DNA from: Uliginosibacterium gangwonense DSM 18521
Lineage (GTDB): Bacteria > Pseudomonadota > Gammaproteobacteria > Burkholderiales > Rhodocyclaceae
Direction of reading: 5' to 3'
Assembly: GCF_000373965.1 (NCBI RefSeq)
Contig: NZ_KB892866.1
Span: 194,345 to 258,344, forward strand
Length of the DNA stretch: 64,000 nucleotides
The translations under genes and the position numbers were made by a program. This document shows positions 62,964-64,000 of this stretch, piece after piece. Numbering within the stretch: position 1 is the stretch's first letter; every line of letters starts with the position of its first letter. A model generated the notes under the pieces. It saw only the letters and a list, made by a program, of their open reading frames with translations. It was not told where the DNA came from and did not search any database.

Positions 62964-63338
62964 AAAACCCAATGCTTTGTACAGAGATTTGTTAATAGAG
63001 TGTGTGCAGCTGTAATGGCTGTGTAGTGTTTTTGCAACATTTTGCAGTTTGTTTTAATTATTTCACTGGCATGTTTTTGTGCCCCAGCTTTGAGCATGCC
63101 TGGGTGCATGAGGCCTATTACCATGGTGATAGTGTGGAAAAATGGTTTTCCAACAAGGCGATAGGGGTGTTTGCTGTTTCTTGCCAAGAGCAGTTTTGGT
63201 GCATAAGTTTTTTGCTGTATTGATTTGGAATTTATTCACATGGTATCTGTCGGAAAACGCAGCGCTTTTTGTTGCTGAAGCATCGGTATGATCCAGCCTG
63301 CGAATGAAGCATTTCGAAATTCCGGTTCAGGAGATACC
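62964..63338. other. Gene-free region upstream of outer-membrane gene
   Basis: The 375 bp contain no supportable gene. The DNA is A+T-rich relative to neighbours (runs of TTTGTTTTAATTATTTC) and should carry the promoter of the downstream porin-like gene. No operator or terminator stands out. Confidence 0.4.
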
Positions 63339-64000
63339 ATGACAATCCATAAAACCCCCTTGTTTGTGGCACTGGCCACGGCCCTGTGTTCCATGAGCGT
63401 TCAAGCTGCTGATTGGAGCGATACCTCGATCAGCTATCGTTATGGTGCGCATTTCCGCGAGCCTGCCAATCCCAGCGATATCAGCAAGGATATCGTGGCG
63501 CTGACGCACGTGAGTGGCTTCAAATACGGCAGCAACTTCTTCAACGTTGACCTGCTGCGCTCCGATAGCAAAGATCCTGCTTCCAATGGTGGAGGTGGTG
63601 CCCAGGAAGTGTACGTGGTCTACAGCAACCAGTTGCACCTGAGCAAGATCACCGGGCAGAAATATGCCATGGGCCCGATCAGCGATTTCGCACTGAGCAC
63701 CGGTTTCGATTTCAGCTCCAAGGATGATGCTTTTGCTGCCCGCGTGCGCAAATTTATGATCGGCCCGACGGTCAAGTTTGGCGGTTCTTTGGGTTGGGCC
63801 GATTTGAGCGTGCTCTACTACAAGGAAAAAAATCACAACGGCATAGTCGGCACGTCTGTTGATTTCTCCTCTACCTATCGCATTGCCGCCGCCTGGGGCA
63901 CCAATTTTGATTTGGGTCCGGTGCCGCTGCAATTTAACGGTTTTGCTACCTACACCGGCTCCAAGGGGCGTGATGGCTTTGGCGACAAGACGGGGCCGGA
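63339..64000 (+). CDS. Tsx/OmpK-like outer-membrane channel protein, 3' truncated by window
   Basis: The ATG at 63339 has AGGAG 5 nt upstream. The sequence begins with a signal peptide (MTIHKTPLFVALATALCSMS, cleavage near VQA) and continues 'DWSDTSISYRYGAHFREPAN', 'HVSGFKYGSNFFNVDLLRSD', 'AQEVYVVYSNQLHLSKITGQ', with alternating beta strands typical of 12-strand barrels. The pattern matches my recollection of the nucleoside-specific channel Tsx/OmpK family. About 220 residues are visible before the window ends. If it is a nucleoside channel, it could feed the BMP ABC importer at 21.5-26.5 kb; this is a guess. Confidence 0.7.
   Translation, partial: MTIHKTPLFVALATALCSMSVQAADWSDTSISYRYGAHFREPANPSDISKDIVALTHVSGFKYGSNFFNVDLLRSDSKDPASNGGGGAQEVYVVYSNQLHLSKITGQKYAMGPISDFALSTGFDFSSKDDAFAARVRKFMIGPTVKFGGSLGWADLSVLYYKEKNHNGIVGTSVDFSSTYRIAAAWGTNFDLGPVPLQFNGFATYTGSKGRDGFGDKTGP

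Noticed and set aside
63327..63932. 201-codon minus-strand frame at the right edge
   Set aside because: The plus strand encodes a signal peptide and a beta-barrel with a proper Shine-Dalgarno sequence across the same bases.

Overview
The window looks like the chromosome of a Gram-negative betaproteobacterium (Neisseriales or Rhodocyclales grade; I cannot place it more precisely). The main reason is the block rne / rluC – HAD – Rieske – sppA – rsmI-like – maf – yceD – rpmF – plsX – fabH – fabD – fabG – acpP – fabF at 48.2-62.5 kb, whose order is typical of that class. Lipoproteins, RND efflux and outer-membrane barrels confirm a diderm cell. The gene content (xylanases, feruloyl esterases, arabinofuranosidase, pectate lyase, fructose PTS) suggests a plant-polymer degrader.

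Layout. 0-5.5 kb: a tripartite RND multidrug efflux operon (adaptor cut by the window edge, pump, outer-membrane factor). 5.7-7.6 kb: a metallo-beta-lactamase-fold periplasmic protein with a degenerate metal motif, divergent from a LysR regulator. 8.0-16.2 kb: a xylan-degradation island with GH30, GH62 and GH10 enzymes, a beta-helix lipoprotein, and two nearly identical CE1-type esterases at its two ends in opposite orientation. An 865-bp A+T-rich gap between the two arms carries operator-like palindromes. 16.2-21.5 kb: an accessory stretch with an Imm10-like orphan immunity protein, a DUF3592-like membrane protein, a periplasmic binding protein bracketed by two copies of a 129-bp repeat, and an unknown 231-residue protein.

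21.5-28.1 kb: a BMP-type (nucleoside) ABC importer split over divergent transcripts, then a pectate lyase lipoprotein. 28.1-33.2 kb: a two-component/c-di-GMP cluster (REC-PAS, triple-PAS histidine kinase, REC-HD-GYP, REC). 33.3-38.8 kb: single housekeeping or unknown genes (GNAT, FAH hydrolase, M48 protease, PAP2-like, DUF6404, TerA-like). 39.2-41.2 kb: an OafA-like acyltransferase. 41.3-47.5 kb: a fructose PTS regulon with a divergent LacI-family regulator and two identical 12-bp operators. 47.9 kb: a cold-shock protein. 48.2-62.5 kb: the RNase E/fatty-acid block, followed by a YgfX-like gene and a cut Tsx/OmpK-like outer-membrane protein.

How the genes fit together. The secreted xylan enzymes would cleave glucuronoarabinoxylan backbone (GH10, GH30), arabinose branches (GH62) and ferulate esters (two esterases). 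No xylose transporter, xylosidase or dedicated regulator is visible in the island, so uptake and control must lie elsewhere or use an unrecognised gene. FruB-type EIIA-HPr-EI, FruK and FruA make a self-contained fructose uptake route. I saw no tRNA, rRNA, CRISPR array or intact transposase. No function-level novelty is proven; the best leads are the repeat-bracketed accessory stretch, the beta-helix lipoprotein in the xylan island, and several unassigned perfect palindromes in promoters.
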